Positions 60,157 to 60,703 of a DNA stretch of 60,703 nt are shown piece by piece. This DNA comes from Clostridia bacterium. GTDB taxonomy: Bacteria > Bacillota > Clostridia > Christensenellales > CAG-138. The translations under genes and the position numbers were made by a program. The notes below the pieces were generated by a model that was not told the DNA's origin, made no database searches, and saw only the letters and a program-made list of their open reading frames with translations. The DNA is taken from NCBI GenBank assembly GCA_017451295.1, contig JAFSPW010000074.1, forward strand, positions 1 to 60,703, given 5' to 3'. The stretch's first letter is position 1. Each line of letters opens with the position of its first letter.

Positions 60157-60703
60157 CTACTCTGTTACCGATAGAGTTGCCGTATGGGAAGGGGTACTGC
60201 CGTCCCCATTGGTGAGGATGCAGCGGTACTGCTTGCCATCATCCGCCGCAATCACCTTCTTCACCGTCAGCTTATTCCTGGTGGCCTTGGGAATGTCCAC
60301 CCAGCCGCTGCCGTCGTTCACCTGCCACTGATACCTCTTGGCCTCCTTAGCCTTTACGGAGAAGGAGGCAGTCTTGCCCGCCTTTACGGTGGCATCCTTA
60401 GGCTCGGCGGTGACGGTGGGCGGCACCAGATAGACCGTCAGGGTGGCCACTTCGCTGGTCACCTCCCCGTCAGCGTTGATGGCCACGCAGCGGTATAGGT
60501 TCCCGTTCATATCGAAGGTGACCTTCTTCAAGGTGAGCTTGTTCTTGGTGGTCTTGGGAATATCCGTCCAGCCGCTGCCGTCGTTCACCTGCCATTGATA
60601 CTTTTTAGCCCCTTTGGCCTTTATCGTCAGGTTGGCGTTCTTCCCGTTGCGGACGCTGACATTGGCGGGCTGACCCGTAATCACCGGCGGCACCAGCTTC
60701 ACG
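60157..60703 (-). CDS. Ig-like repeat surface protein, C-terminal part (cut by window edge)
   Basis: Open at the right edge; the last 182 codons or so are visible. Two repeats of about 90 residues show the Ig-like pattern K-x-Y-Q-W-Q-V-N-D-G-S-G-W, then NKLTLKKVTFDMNGNLYRCV or NKLTVKKVIAADDGKQYRCI and a closing strand TATLSV. The protein ends right after the second domain, with no membrane helix or LPxTG motif at the C-terminus. Adhesin or surface enzyme appendage is likely; the N-terminal part is needed to tell. Confidence 0.85.
   Translation of the reverse strand, partial: VKLVPPVITGQPANVSVRNGKNANLTIKAKGAKKYQWQVNDGSGWTDIPKTTKNKLTLKKVTFDMNGNLYRCVAINADGEVTSEVATLTVYLVPPTVTAEPKDATVKAGKTASFSVKAKEAKRYQWQVNDGSGWVDIPKATRNKLTVKKVIAADDGKQYRCILTNGDGSTPSHTATLSVTE

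Overview
The window reads as a chromosomal segment of a Gram-positive, low-G+C-phylum (Firmicutes/Bacillota) bacterium of the class Clostridia, although its own base composition is fairly G+C rich. Evidence: a PolC-type replicative polymerase, RNase Y, HrcA with a perfect CIRCE operator, the ireB-ruvX-DUF1292 trio, sigma-A promoters with 17-bp spacers, strong GGAGG ribosome sites, and lipoprotein and YIP1/DUF5696 families common in gut and rumen Clostridia. No plasmid, phage or rRNA genes are seen. Genus cannot be told from the sequence; an uncultured gut lineage is an inference.

Layout. 1-7965: housekeeping genes on the minus strand: lepA-hemW, then hrcA-grpE-dnaK (dnaK cut by the window edge), a coiled-coil protein, coaD, rsmD and a small conserved-looking protein. 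8026-37402: a large arabinan/arabinose utilisation locus. It has a multi-sugar ABC ATPase (ugpC/msmX type), a cytoplasmic set (GH43 endo-arabinanase-like, a Cys-rich DUF6171-like protein, GH51 arabinofuranosidase, GH43 exo-enzyme), a long minus-strand transport operon with two substrate-binding proteins, two permease pairs, an NHL-propeller/YIP1 membrane protein and a DUF5696 protein, two secreted or lipid-anchored carbohydrate-binding-like proteins, then divergent plus-strand cell-surface GH51 and GH43 lipoproteins, a GH27 enzyme and araA. The reading is: surface lipoproteins cut arabinan, binding proteins capture oligosaccharides, permeases powered by the shared ATPase import them, cytoplasmic GH43/GH51/GH27 enzymes release monosaccharides, and AraA isomerises arabinose. 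No araB, araD or transcriptional regulator is in the window.

37410-38580: an Mrr-type restriction endonuclease gene, visibly A/T richer than its surroundings, lies exactly between two near-identical 38-bp copies of the araA terminator, next to a tRNA-Trp gene and a palindromic repeat. 38913-42214: membrane protein, M19 dipeptidase and RNase Y. 42215-55466: the classic rpsB-tsf-pyrH-frr-uppS-cdsA-dxr-rseP-ispG-polC string, interrupted between tsf and pyrH by an oppositely oriented, A/T-richer phosphodiester-glycosidase-like lipoprotein gene. 55721-58688: MscS channel plus an unknown anchored protein, then DUF1292-ruvX-ireB. 58866-60703: an orphan SsuA/THI5-like binding lipoprotein and the end of an Ig-like-repeat surface protein, separated by two striking palindromic elements: a mobile-looking repeat nested in the loop of a terminator-like hairpin, and a 98-bp element with perfect 20-bp inverted ends each made of two 9-bp iterons.

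Most attractive leads are the double-transporter operon with its NHL-YIP1 and DUF5696 partners, the terminator-flanked Mrr gene, the inverted repeat in the divergent arabinan promoter region, and the two palindromic elements near 60 kb. All functional calls are by recognition of sequence motifs by eye; no database search was run.
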